This document shows, one piece after another, positions 37,264-48,776 of a stretch of 64,000 nt of DNA. Source of the stretch: Lepiota brunneoincarnata (Eukaryota; Basidiomycota; Agaricomycetes; Agaricales; Agaricaceae). The notes under the pieces were generated by a model that made no database searches, had not been told where the DNA came from, and saw only the letters and a list, made by a program, of their open reading frames with translations. Numbering within the stretch: the stretch's first letter is position 1; every line of letters begins with the position of its first letter. The position numbers and the translations under genes are program-made. The stretch is taken from NCBI GenBank assembly GCA_023014365.1, contig JAEBUN010000001.1, positions 2,914,001 through 2,978,000 of the forward strand. Reading direction: 5' to 3'.

Positions 37264-37720
37264 TCATTCGAAGAGTTCTGCGAGAGCAACAAGCCCCTCG
37301 GCAGCTTTCCTGGTAGCAGGATTGCTGGACGGGTCTTGTAGCTGTTGGTCATTATCATCAGGGAAAACAGGCAGAAATAGTGATAGATTCAGTCGTACAC
37401 TTAGTGGCTTTGGACGAACTACTAGTAGCCTACCACCCACATTAGCAACGGCAATTTAAGCGTCAGGAAATTTAGGCATACCTTCGATTTACTGTTGCTA
37501 AACCACAATGTAAGTTTAGTTGTCTATCCTTGCTAAATGCAGAATGCCACTCCTACGTTGCTTGTTTTGCAGTTTTTGGGGCTGGTTTCGTGTTTCTGCC
37601 CTGCTGGCCATCATTACCATTAGGAAAATAAGTACTAAGCAGATCAGTCATACCTCATTCTAGTTGCTCGTGTGTTTTGTAGTAATAGCAGTAACAATAT
37701 TATGTGGATACGAGGATACC
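37264..37720 (-). repeat. Isolated inverted copy of the intron-conserved repeat family
   Basis: Read on the minus strand this matches the 52-59 kb tandem units: an exon-like segment 37600-37482, a GTATGCC donor, an intron-like segment 37481-37342 ending TGATGATAATGACCAACAG, and an exon-like segment 37341-37264 that reads 25 codons in phase 0 to TGA (starts LQDPSSNPATRKAAEG). The intron body (ATTTCCTGAC..., GTGGGTGGTAGGCTA, CTGTTTTCCCTGATGA) is clearly alike, while the exon-like parts differ strongly. The 5' part of the unit is not recognisable here. Confidence 0.65.
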
Positions 37721-39750
37721 ACCGGTTATTTCGTATCCAGGCACTTACTTTTACATGCCCCTGAATATTCCCATATAGGTCGGATCCCAAAACATCCAGA
37801 AAACCCGAAAACCGGTTGATTTTAGATACGACTTCTACAGCGATATTTTTGGGGGCCCGCGGTGACGCCTTGGTTGTCCGGAACGGATAAATGAGCATTC
37901 TTACTGCTCAGGCGCGATGAGCAACGCAGGGACGAGCAGGTAGAGGCCGTTGATGCCAGTGAATTGTTTCACGCTACCGAGCCCCAAACGTTATTGTCCA
38001 GATCTTTGACGCGTTGTGTCGTGAATCGTGATCCCGGTTTATATTCCAATTATTTTGCAACATACGCAACGTCCATATGTTACCTCTTGTAAAGCGAACA
38101 TCGTCGGAGTGCTCGTGACCAAGCCGCCCGTTATTGTACCCAACATTCTACTACCGCTATCGACGACCTCCCCGCTCCGCTTGCGACCTCACTGGTTCGC
38201 AAACACAGAAATTCTATTCATTACTATTCCTTCCTCTGAGTGCCGAAAATTCCTGCCCTCATGTGGAATTCTCTGTGCCGTAGCTGTGGAAACATCCCAT
38301 ATTTCCCGTGTTTCACCCTCTCCATCTTTCAAGAATAATCTAGCTTTGTTTGCCTCTCACTTGCCTCTTCCTTTTGCGCATAGGAGAGAAATAATCAATC
38401 GTAACCCCATCCGTACATAAAGTACTATACTTCACCCCTTGATTGACTGTCCCCCCCGATCAGTCACGTCCTTGCCGAAGTGATGTCCGAGCAGACGCGC
38501 ACCAGGGACGGCGCGTCGTTGTATCAATGGCACAGTGATACCATCAATCAAGGGTGAAGTATAGTACAGGACTCGGAGACGTGTTCTCCAATGAGTATAC
38601 CTCATCTCCTACTTGTCCCCCATTTTTCTCTTTTACTGGGCGAACCCTCTCGGCCTCAAAGCCCGGTGATTATTCCGCCGATCAGGCTCGTGCTTCAATC
38701 TTGTTTCATTTCGTTTCGCCTTCGGTTCATCTATGGGGGAGTCGCGCGCTCTTCACCCCCACAGTCACCCCATTCGCTAAGCCAAGCGGCCATCACTTCT
38801 CAGAAAACCATTCCCTCTGTCTGAACAAAGCCGAACTGGGACCATCGATTTTTTCGTCAGGGGGTACGTACTTGTAACATCATAAAGCCCTGTTCTCTGC
38901 AAATGATGGACCACGACCTTTTCCCTTGTGTTTGCGCCCCACACGTTATTTATGTGGTTTGTTTTCCAGCACGATTTCGCCTTCTAGTTCTTACTATTGG
39001 TTCCAGAAAAATCCCCAGATCCAGTAGCGGGTCGCCTGTTCCGATAAAGTGGACTTGAACGCAGGACTTGAACGCAGGAGGTTATTCGAGTCCACCAACA
39101 TTGGAGTCGTTCGATTAATCGTCCCTGCAATAAATAGCCCCACACTACTTAAAGCAGACTGCAGGGGGAGCGGGCATCAAGGATGCGCCCTCTACAGGGC
39201 TGGGGCAATCCGTGGGGTCGACAAAAGGCACAGGGGTCTTAATGACTATCCACACCACTGTACATAGGGGAAGTCCGTCATAGGGGGCAAGCCCTTGGGA
39301 CTCAAAAATGAAAAAAAAAAAAAAAACACTACTTAAAATATAATAATAATTCTATTTGGAAACTTGGAGTTACGGCGTACTTTCTCCGGGTGATGAGTTG
39401 GATCAAGTACGACCACATGTGTCTAGTTCATTAGAGATTGGCAGTGAGCCCTAGTATCTACTGATCATAACACGCTGACCCTAGACATGTGCTGCGGCTG
39501 TGGCCGATTTGCCTACACAAATGTGCAACGTCGGTGGCCTGACCTTTTGACACCACCACCTCTAGGATGGCCTTCAGTAGCCCCCCAGCCAGCCGCTAGA
39601 GAGGCATGGATCCCTTCGAGGTGATCCTGCATGCTCTGTTGTGTTCTACAAACCATCAATAGTTGAGTCATATATGCAGGGTGACTATGCAATTAGTTCT
39701 TGAGTCTTGTATATCAACACCTTCCCGGCTAAAACATATCCAATCTCCAA
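37721..39750. other. Intergenic region with low-complexity and repeat elements
   Basis: About 2 kb without a recognised gene. It holds the inverted-repeat element at 38422-38567, a directly repeated ACTTGAACGCAGG at 39053-39078 and an A16 run at 39311-39326. Confidence 0.45.
38422..38567. mobile_element. Possible MITE or long hairpin with 24-25 nt inverted ends
   Basis: The left arm 38422-38446 (GTACTATACTTCACCCC...) is the reverse complement of the right arm 38544-38567 except for one extra C. The arms enclose 97 nt of unrelated sequence. Size (146 bp) and structure fit a miniature inverted-repeat transposable element, but I see no convincing target-site duplication, so a structured non-mobile hairpin is possible. 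Confidence 0.5.
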
Positions 39751-42619
39751 CTACTGCTTGAACGTATTCCATGCCTCATTCAGCGCCCCAAACACCCCTT
39801 GCGCAATCATCCTTTGCTCCAACGTCGAATTGCTCGCATTCAGCTAAGGTAACGCAATAAATTTAACCCCAGCAAAACCAAAATCTTACAAGAGTCTCCG
39901 CACCTTATCAGGATGAACCTTTGCCACCGCCCTCATATACTTCACCTTGACCTGTGCAGGCGTAACGAGCTCATGCATCCCAACCTTTGCACTCGCCACC
40001 TCTTCCCACAGTACCATATCCAAACTCGCAAGCAACGCGCGCACATTCGTCTCCTTCCCATTCTTCCAATTGGCAAGTTTCGCATCAATACGGTCTTTGA
40101 GCGCATGTCTCGTGAGGTCTTCAGCTTCAGCCTGGGCATTGGTGTCGCGGAGTGCTCGAACTGCTTCCGAGGGTTTGGTTGTAGGTTGCGGCGCGGGTTT
40201 GGGTTTGGGTCTGGGTCTTGTTGCAGGTGTACCTTGTGGCGGGGAGCCTCCACCCAGCATCCTTTCACACCGACTTACGCCTCTCCCAGCCTCACTCCTC
40301 GCACTATCCCTCACCCACCCAATGCCCCTCAACCACTCCCAGTCCTTCTTCGCCTTACCCCATTTCTCCATCCCTTCATACGCCTCTGCGCGTCGTTTGA
40401 TGGCCTTCACCAACCCCTCGCCCAGATCCACCACTTCTGACACACCATCTTCCATGGACACCCTGCACCTTCCCATCCCCATTCTCCCCATCTAGACTCG
40501 GCTCCCAATCAATTTCTCGAGTTCGCCACTACCCTTCTTCCCACCACCCAGCGAATCGAAGTCATCCGAGGACCCAAGCTCATTCTTACACACAAGCCTC
40601 ACGACACTCTCGCAATCCTTCACCGCACCGCTCAGATCCCCAATTTTCATCTTCGCGTTTGCACGATTATTGAGGAGAGGTACAAAGTACACGTGACAAC
40701 CCATCCCACCCATCGCATCAATCGCGCGAGTGTACAGAGCTTCGGCGTTCCCAAATTGACCAAGCTTGAATGTGGCATTTGCCTCAGCCTTGAGAGTCGC
40801 GATAGTCGATGCGACCGGTTTGGTCCCACGTGAGATCTTGGGACGACGGGGAGAGGTTGGGGCCATGGCACGGAGAGGCGGCTTGGGTTGTGGGCGCGGA
40901 GAGGCGTAACTAGTTTGTTGGACGAGTTCCGAGGACGCAAAGAGGTCAACCCTCGGTTCTGAAGGTCGGAATGGTAGCCGCGGCCTCTCGGTCCCTCGCA
41001 CGTTCACGCTGTCGGTCTAAACGCCTGGGTATCCTGATCGTTGGTTCATCAGCAGTCGTCAACATCATCCCTTATCGTGCCCCCCCTCGTCGGGGTATGC
41101 TTCTCAATCACAGCCGCCTCCTGCATCCACCTCGGCCTCCCACTCGTGTGAGGGCCAGTTGCATTCGTAAGACTAGTAGAAGAACTCGATGCGGAGCCCT
41201 TCACACTCGCCACTTGCTCCTCTACGGCCTTCTGCACCTGTTCCCTTTTCTCTTTCCAGAATAAACTCGCTTTCGTGAACATCCCACGGACCAATCTCGC
41301 TTGCCTGAGCCAAAAGCTGTTCAGCCTGTACTTGAATATCCGAAGATCCAGTCCCACTACCAGCGGGTGAAGGGATTGTTATCTGTTCTCCACCGGTCTC
41401 GTTCCCGCTCCCTTTGGATCTCGCGATCGCGTCTCCGTGGGGCACCGCCATTATTGGGATGTTGGGCTGATGGGCTGGTGATAATAGTCGGCGGGGATGG
41501 AGTGGCTCGATTGCTACTGCCGCCACTTCCACCACTGGTAGCCGATGACAGGAGTTGGTCGAGAGCTGCTTGAACATTGTTGTTGTTCGCCGCGAGAGCG
41601 GATCTGGCTCTGGGTATCGAAAAGCCCATCTCGACGATTTGACCGAGGATATGTGGGGGCGGCGAGTTGCTGCGAGTGTCGGAGGCGGATGTGGCTAGTG
41701 GGGTTGGTTGGCGTTGTTGCGGTGGACGTGGGGAGGATGTAGGCTAGTAATAGATTTATTTTATTTTAGAAATGTTGGATGAGAGAGTTGAGCTCCGTAC
41801 CTTGGCGGGATTGTGGAACACACTCATGAAATCGTCTTCGGCATCGTTTGCTTCGCGAACATTCCCATTCAACAGGCTATCCTCGCGATTACCAAAGTCA
41901 AAGTCGTTGGAGGGTGAATCGATCCGCGGTGGAGGTTCATTATGATTTAGTGAGGGGGAAGTAAAGTCATCCAAATCCCAGAGTGCTTTACTCGATTTGG
42001 TTCGTTGGAGCAGCGGCAGGTTTGGTGGGTCCGGGCTGAGACGATCCAAAACTCTCAAAATCCCAGTCGTCATTTGTATTATGCTTCGCCAGAGCCGGAG
42101 GCGGCACATTTGCTCTTGCAAAGTCCTCCAAGCCCCAGTCATCGTTATCTGCCAGCACATCGGTCGATTTGGATTGGGCTACAGGAGGCGCGCGGGGGAC
42201 GAGCCCGGGTCCACCCAGCGAATCGAGGCCTGCCCATGGGGATTTGTCCTCTTCCTGTCGCTGTGCCTGAGCTTGCTGGGCTTGTTGACGCTGTTTATCC
42301 TGCTAGGGCAGCGCGTTGTGCGATGGTGAGATTTTGCGCGGATGCGGATGATGCGAAGGATGAGGTTGATAAAAGGTCAGAGAATGCATCTGTGGATGGC
42401 TTCTGTTGTGGAGGAGGTGTAGGGTTGTTGGAAGGTGTGAGGGAACGAAGGGAGGGGGTGGATCGTGCGGTGGTGCTGGATGAGGACGAGGAGAGGAGAG
42501 TGAAGAGATCTGGTTGAGTCTTGCGCTGGTTGCTGTGTGTTTTGCGCAAGGGATGCGAGGTTCTGTTGTTTTTTCTGAGGTGCTGAAGAGTTCCAAAGGT
42601 CTGCAAAGGAGTCTGACAT
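39751..42619 (-). pseudogene. Auxilin/SWA2-like clathrin-uncoating J-protein, broken by multiple one-base shifts
   Basis: Family role: J-domain cofactor that directs Hsp70 to strip clathrin from vesicles. All family parts are present in order. The start is MSDSFADLWNSS, followed by clathrin-box-like acidic motifs (NDDWGLEDF, NDDWDFESF, LWDLDDF). Next come a UBA domain (MGFSIPRARSALAANNNNVQ, near 41600), TPR repeats (KAEANATFKLGQFGNAEALYTRAI, near 40800) and a J-domain with HPDK near 39905. The last exon (about 39840-39751) ends LNEAWNTFKQ. The frame changes at about 42520, 42305, 42000, 41280, 41055 and 40975, and a TAG at 40492-40494 sits between two compensating shifts. Each segment is well preserved, so these are length changes with little substitution: either consensus errors or recent decay. 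If the errors are technical, this is an intact gene. Confidence 0.8.
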
Positions 42620-42658
42620 GGAGGAGTGCAAAAGACATATGTATTTCCCACGCTAATA

Positions 42659-44464
42659 TCACACCCATTTCGGAGAATGCGCATCCAACACAACAGGCGC
42701 CTCGAGCTCCCTCACCCCAGTCACACTCAACACACCCGCATGCCTCAAGGCCCTCATAGTCTTCCTACCAGAGACTGAATTAACCTTCACCTCCGTCGCA
42801 AAAGCTTCTACCTCAGGATGCAGGGGTGCCGTTTTGGGCGGTAGCGGCCTCCCTTCACTGAATGCCTTTTCGGGAGGAATTCGCCCGAGAGAGCGGAGCC
42901 ACTGGCCTACTCCTGCCAGGGACACACGCACTTCCCAAGAGCCTCCCTCCTATAGCTACTGTGGGCATAAGAACAGTCAGGTAAAGCCAATGGACGCACA
43001 GTGATGGTCTTGCAAAGTGCTATGATTATGCCGAATGCGAGGAGGTACCCAGCCGCGTGATCCAGGGCTTGTACTGGAAATGGCCGAGGTCGCGGGGGTC
43101 GAGGAAGCGGTTCCTGTGGGTACGAGTAGGCGTGATAAGCCTCTGCCTCGGCATAATTGAATCCTGTAGCGGTTTGGACGAGGGAATCGAACTGCCTCGC
43201 CCAACTGCCATATCAGTGACGCTTCCCGGAACTTGACGACTGGCGAACTAACTCCTCGTCTGTCCTTCCAAGGCCCCTCCCAGCCCCACGCACATAGATT
43301 CGCACAAACGATTCCGGGCCTTAGTTTTGCCTAACTCGTCTGGCCCGAATCCTTTGGCCGCTAAACCACCGGGGCGGTACGCTTGGAGAAAAACATCTGC
43401 ATTGGTAGCCAAGCCCTCCAGGGCTGCGCGATCGGCGTCGTTGGTGAGATCGAGTTGTGTTGTGTGTTTTCCTCGTGATGTATCTGCGTCGAGGCTAGGT
43501 AGGGCCGGAAGCTTGTGTGAGGTGACGAGGAGGACGTCGGCTCCGTGAGCTGGAAGAAGTTTCCGGATAGATATCGGGAATGGGTGTGGAGGGAGAAATC
43601 ATTTTACCTGCGAGAGCTCTGCCAGCGATAGGACCTGCCAAGACACGGCTCAAGTCTAATACACGTATGCCTCCCAAAGGGTAATTGTGTTGGCCAGTAG
43701 CGTCCCGTTTGGGAGCTTCCCCTATCTTGGTAACAGTGACCGGAGCAGCGTTTCGTAGTGTCGCGGCCTGGGGGTGTTGGTCCCAGGCGTTGAATGAACG
43801 ATATGCGGTGGCGCACATATCGCGAGATGCAGCCTCCTGCTCGAACTCCTCGGCGTTCCATTGTAAAATGGCGGCCGACACCTGATCTCTTGTTGTTTCT
43901 GGGTGATCTGGAAGTCGTAGAATGTCTAGTATTCCACGCCTATGACTGCTAGTAATCAGGTTTTCATTCAGAATATAAATCGTGGTGGCCTACTGCGGAA
44001 AGTTGGTATGAATCCTAACAAAGCTACCATCCTTTGTGGCGTAGACACCAGCTATGGCATCCCAAACATCAAGAGAGGGTTGCTTGTCCAACGTATAATA
44101 GTTTTGGCTATCTGGCAGGCTAATTATCTCGACTCAGATCGTGGGATTGTGAGGAGACATACGGAATTCCAAGACTGCATGTCGAGCATTCACCAAGACG
44201 TCCTGCTCGACACCTGTTTGCAAGTAGTGGAAGTATGCAGACGCTAGTCCACTAAGGCCAATGCTCGCCTGTTGGCAACACTTGGATGTAAGAAGCGGCT
44301 GTGTTCGGAGGGGATGGGGGACTGGCCTGAGCAATGGCCCCTATCTTAAAGGACGAATCAATTGCAGAGTCAGTATCATCCTGAAAAATCAGATGGTCCA
44401 TAAATGCTGAAGAAAGATTGTTTGCCAGCCATATATCCCTTGCAATGTTGAGCACCTCTGCCAT
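42659..44464 (-). CDS. Class III CoA-transferase (CaiB/BaiF; alpha-methylacyl-CoA racemase-like)
   Basis: Moves CoA between carboxylic acids. Exons from ATG at 44462-44464 show MAEVLNIARDIW, SIGLSGLASAYFHYLQTG then DARHAVLEF-type NARHAVLEF, WDAIAGVYATKDGSFVRIHTNF, LPDHPETTRDQV, WNAEEFEQEA, GGIRVLDLSRVLAGPIAGR, TTQLDLTNDADRAALEGL, AYRPGGLAAKGFG, PGIVCANLCAWGWEGPW, FDSLVQTATGFNYAEAEAY, QALDHAAGYLLAFG and TEGGSWEV. The order is N-terminal partial domain, linker, then the main CaiB half, as in fungal family members. Two oddities: an intron at 44326-44269 starts GC rather than GT, and between KTK and PGIVCA (about 43318) one extra base shifts the frame. Otherwise all junctions close. It ends 40 nt before the SWA2-like start, on the same strand. 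Confidence 0.8.
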
Positions 44465-44617
44465 CTGCGAATGAAGTGCGTATTGGAATTTAGAGATCAG
44501 CTCATTAACTCAGGGTCATTGCCACGTGACTTATTTGCGGCAAGTTCCGGTACGGTGTGACCGTGTCCTCCCGAATCCGACTCTCTCATTCCACCAAAAA
44601 ACTTTGAATCGGTTTCG

Positions 44618-46195
44618 ATGGTTTCGCGAACCCTCCTCAGCCGTGCGCTCAGGTCCGCCGCTCGCAGCCCGGTGCGTTTGCTTCTCTTTTTTTCCTGTAA
44701 TTTTGCTCACAGTGACCCCGCAGCGGCCTCTCAGGACCTTCGCGACGGTTCGGAGTGCTGGCCCTCTTACAGAGGTGTCCACCCTCCCAAACGGCCTCAC
44801 AGTCGCCACCGAATCCCACACACATGCACAGACAGCCACTGTTGGTGTCTGGATTGACGCTGGCTCGCGCGCGGAGACTGACAAGACCAATGGCACCGCG
44901 CACTTCCTTGAACACATGGCTTTCAAGGGAACTGGCCGGAGAACACAACATTCTCTCGAACTCGAGGTCGAGAACCTAGGCGCTCACCTGAATGCTTATA
45001 CATCCCGGGAACAGACCGTATACTACGCAAAGAGCTTCCGCAAGGATGTTCCAGTTGCCGTTGATATCATTAGCGACATTCTTCAGAATTCGAAGCTTGA
45101 GAACTCTGCTATTGAGAGGGAGCGTGATGTCATTCTGAGGGAGCAGCAGGAGGTTGATAAGCAACTTGAGGAAGTCGTTTTTGACCATCTTCATGCTGTT
45201 GCCTTCCAGGGTACGTCAAATCGGGTTTTCTGCATTCCTTTTTCCGGCTCACATATTCAAGGTCAACCCCTCGGCCGCACTATCCTTGGCCCCAAGGCAA
45301 ACATCCTCTCAATAAAGCGCGATGACTTGTCTTCGTACATCAAGACCAACTATACTGCCGATCGTATGATCCTCGTCGGTGCTGGTGGTATCGACCATGG
45401 CGAACTTGTCAAACTTGCCGAGAAGCACTTCTCCTCGCTCCCCATTTCACCCAATCCCATTCCTCTTGGCCGCCTCGCTCACCCCAAGACCGCCTTTGTT
45501 GGTTCCGAAGTCCGCATTCGTGATGACGAGATTCCCACTGCCAACATTGCCATTGCCGTCGAGGGTGTCGGCTGGAGCTCACCAGACTACTTCCCGATGA
45601 TGGTCATGCAGAGCATCTTTGGCAACTGGGATCGCAGCCTCGGTCTCTCCTCCCTCAACTCTTCCCGCCTTTCACACATCATCTCCCAGCACAATCTCGC
45701 CAATTCCTTCATGTCCTTCTCGACCTCATACTCCGATACCGGCCTTTGGGGTATCTACCTTGTATCGGAGAACGTTGTCAACCTCGATGACCTCGTGCAC
45801 TTTACACTCAGGGAATGGGCCCGCATGAGCATTGGCGCTTCGGAGGTTGAAGTTGAGCGGGCCAAAAGCCAGCTCAAGGCTGGCCTTTTGCTTGGGCTTG
45901 ATGGCACCACTGCTATCGCCGAGGATATTGGCAGGCAGCTCGTAACGAGTGGAAGGCGGATGACTCCCCAGCAGATTGAGAGTGCCATCGATGCCGTTAC
46001 TGTTGATGAGATCAAGCGCGTTGCATCGAAATACCTCTGGGATAAAGATGTGCGTTGATTTTGTAAATCTGGCTCTTAAACTTGTATAAGCTAATGATTT
46101 TCTTGTTACAGATTGCGCTTGCTGCTGTTGGGAGCATCGAAGGTCTCCTGGATTATAACCGTATTCGTGCGGACATGTCGTCCATGATTTATTAG
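44618..46195 (+). CDS. MAS1: Mitochondrial-processing peptidase subunit beta
   Basis: Zinc protease subunit that removes matrix-targeting presequences from imported proteins; partner of MPP-alpha. Exons are 44618-44671, 44724-45210, 45262-46049 and 46112-46195. A basic, Ser/Arg-rich N-terminus (MVSRTLLSRALRSAARSP) serves as targeting peptide. The inverted zinc motif HFLEH is in GTAHFLEHMAFKGT, with the distal Glu region ENLGAHLNAYTSREQT. Later come LGPKANILSIKRDDL, NIAIAVEGVGWSSPDYFPMMVMQSIFGNWDR and GLWGIYLVSEN. This combination, with the active HxxEH, separates it from inactive complex III core 1. Intron 45211-45261 is 51 nt without stop. A broken copy of the middle of this gene lies at 51.2-51.9 kb. 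Confidence 0.93.
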
Positions 46196-46804
46196 ATGTG
46201 AAACAACCTCTTTTGCGAGTTATCGCTCTGTTCATCTGAGGTTTGGTCATAGCACTTGTATAGACGTGGAGAGAGGATTGCATGTGGTAGTTGCCTCATA
46301 AAACTCAATATACACCATTTTCTAATCACCCCTGTTTGTAGTCAACTTCTTAGATTTTTGTGTCGCGAAGTGCTGAGCGCTCGAACACTTGCCCTGAGCC
46401 AAACGGACTACCGTTATATGCAGATAGATAGTCCGATTCTGATGAAAATTTTCCAGCGCTGACCACAAACTTCACACTCTATTGAATTGGGCCCACCAGG
46501 ACGAGGTTTCTAACGACAACCTGGGTTGGGCTCATGTTTCCCCTAGATATCTATCCCGCGTTGGTAAATGTTAGCCATCTCTCAGAATCATACATCAATC
46601 AGTAGTCGCTTGATCAGAGGATACCATGAGCTGAGCTCTACGAAGCGTCCAATGTTTACGAGTCCGAATTGAGAAGGTAGAAAGAACTTTCTGCCCCAGA
46701 GGAGTGAAACATGAGTCGAAACAATTATCTTGCGACGATGAGCCTACTGTCATGCTGCTCCGACAAAAAAAACGAGAGTTTGAGAAATATGAACCAAGTG
46801 CCAG
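46196..46804. other. Convergent intergenic region
   Basis: About 600 nt of 3' flanks; nothing recognised. Confidence 0.5.
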
Positions 46805-48004
46805 CTACACGACGCGTAAAAGGGTTGAGGTGCATACAGCAGTTGGAAATGATAAAAGAAAAAAAAAACAGGTTTGATATGCCGAGATTATTGAATCGAA
46901 AACGTGGGGTGGGGGTCCGGCGGTTTTATAAATGTGATGGGGGTCAGTTGGTTTATCGGAACCCGGCGAGGAAGCTGTCAAGTTGGGATTGTCGGTGTGA
47001 TGGGAGGGAATCTTGGATGGAGTTCCGTCAGGCCGGGTTCTTCTTCCTTCCGTACCGTCGGCGACGCTCAGGGAAGCGGCATCTCTCCGGGAGCGGACAG
47101 ATTTAAAGGAGCGAATAGCCTCTAGCAAGGGTAATACCAGGAGGAATAAAGCCAGAGTTTGACCAAAGGTCCATTGTGATTCACCTGGCTGTACAAAAGG
47201 TTTCATCCGGCTGACCACAGATTCTGTATCGATTGTGATAGCCAAACTGATACCGGCCCAGATGGACAGCGAGATGTATTTGTCGATAGAACTCACACGA
47301 ACCCTCGGTATAGCCCAACACCAAGGCCACCAAATCAGAGAATGTGCCGACGATTGCGTTCACGAGGGCAATATTGAAAAAGGGGACTACGCTGATTCCG
47401 TAGATTGCGAGGGATGCCTTGCGAAGTGCTGGGCTGGTCACTGCAATATCATGACCAAGGATACGAACAGGTACTGGTAATCGAGGTGTGCATTGGGCAG
47501 CGGTGCCAAACATATCAACCGTCTTCCAGAACCACAAGCCAAACGCCTGCGAGGATGGAAAGGTGTAAGCTACCCATGAACAAGGTCCCATTTGGGCGCT
47601 TTGTGGGTTCCGATTCCTCCTGAGAGCGGGACTCTGCCCCTCTCCCTTGACGGATGAATTTGGGCACCACCCTGTATCCGAGCAGCTCCAGGTATGCAAA
47701 GCCATTCATGCTGGTCACCCAACCAAGGTTGAGAATGATGGTCGCATGATCTGTACTCATTCCGTACGTGGCGGCTTGCACAAATGCTGACAAGAGCAAC
47801 CCGCAAGCTGTCAGAAGGTTGGACGCTGCTTGAGTCTCGACAACGCGTGGCCCCGTCCAAGTGAGTTTGTCACCCCTGAGGGAGACGAGAACCAGGAAGA
47901 GGGCCATGTAATTTTGGACATATATGGCGACGCGGACACCGATAGCCAGCAATGTCAGGATTGGCCACGACGCAATCTGGGATAAGCTGGGAGACGTCCG
48001 GCAT
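46805..48004 (-). pseudogene. Polytopic membrane protein, tandem copy A (frame-shifted)
   Basis: Starts at 48004 (MPDVSQLIPDCVVANPDIAG) and carries several hydrophobic segments: VRVAIYVQNYMALFLVLV, AASNLLTACGLLLSAFVQAA, LGWVTSMNGFAYLELLGY, AFGLWFWKTVD, FFNIALVNAIVGTFSDLVALVLG, IWAGISLAITIDTESVVSRMKPF and TLALFLLVLPLLEA. Comparison with copy B shows one extra base near 47945 and another near 47550, and the frame changes again near 47300, so the protein is not continuous as read. The tail after SFKSVRSRRDAASL is hydrophilic. Family unknown; I infer a fungal multi-pass protein of about 330 residues plus tail. Length errors in the sequence could also explain the breaks. Confidence 0.6.
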
Positions 48005-48776
48005 TTCGATTTATCTAAAGGCTATGTGAATTGAGTAGATTAGAAGGGACAGCCGTACACCGGACAATGCACTGGGTAGAAAGGCAAGAGTTTGCATCGA
48101 TAACACACAGCAGCCACCACAGATAATGGGAATCCAGTCTGGGTGACATCTTGAAGGGAAGATCCGTAATCATTTCAGACGTTGGCTGGCGCCTAGGTTG
48201 ATGATCGGGGACATCTGTCAAACGCTTGAAAATCTGACGCCCATAGAGTTCGATGGCATTTACAACGCATACAAGTGTCCGTCGAGAACGGCCCCTCTAG
48301 CGATGGAGACGGCTTAGCAGTAATATGAATAGCGCTTCAAATGTCTTGCGCGGTGGACTCCTCATCGGCCAGTCGTGACTCCGAAAGTAGGTAGATGATT
48401 TCAGCCACCCCGCAATGATCGTTATCAACTAGCCAGAGGACTAATCCAATAAACTTGTACCTAACGACCTTGCTCTATTTGTACTAGTAAAACTATAAAG
48501 TCAGTCCGTAATTCGAGGGCATAATTATCTCCGGTATGACATGGGATTTAGAAAGCGCGGATAGGGTACTACTCAAGAGGTGCAAGAGAAACAGTGGCTC
48601 AGGGAGTCACATAATGCTCTCCGGCATCACGACTGGAACGAGGGATTCACGAGGGGGGGACTGAGAGCAAACATCAGAGATCGTTCCCTACTCGTCGTGA
48701 ACTTGTTCTCAGGCCGCGTATGAGCTCTAGAAAGGGCAAGTAACAGGAGGAACAATGCGAGAGTTTGACCAAACGT
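48005..48776. other. Spacer between the two tandem membrane-protein copies
   Basis: No gene-like frame; it probably derives from the duplicated 3' region of copy B and the 5' flank of copy A. Confidence 0.4.

Noticed and set aside
39040..39090. tRNA gene suggested by repeated ACTTGAACGCAGG
   Set aside because: No matching acceptor stem, D-arm or anticodon arm could be folded around it.
40492..40494. TAG as a true premature stop in the SWA2-like gene
   Set aside because: Reading a short stretch after it one base over gives family-like sequence, so it is better explained by two compensating length changes than by a nonsense mutation.
39913..40495. Long plus-strand frames of 175 and 182 codons
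   Set aside because: They are complements of the TPR/J-domain exons of the SWA2-like gene and are low-complexity Ser/Pro/His shadows.
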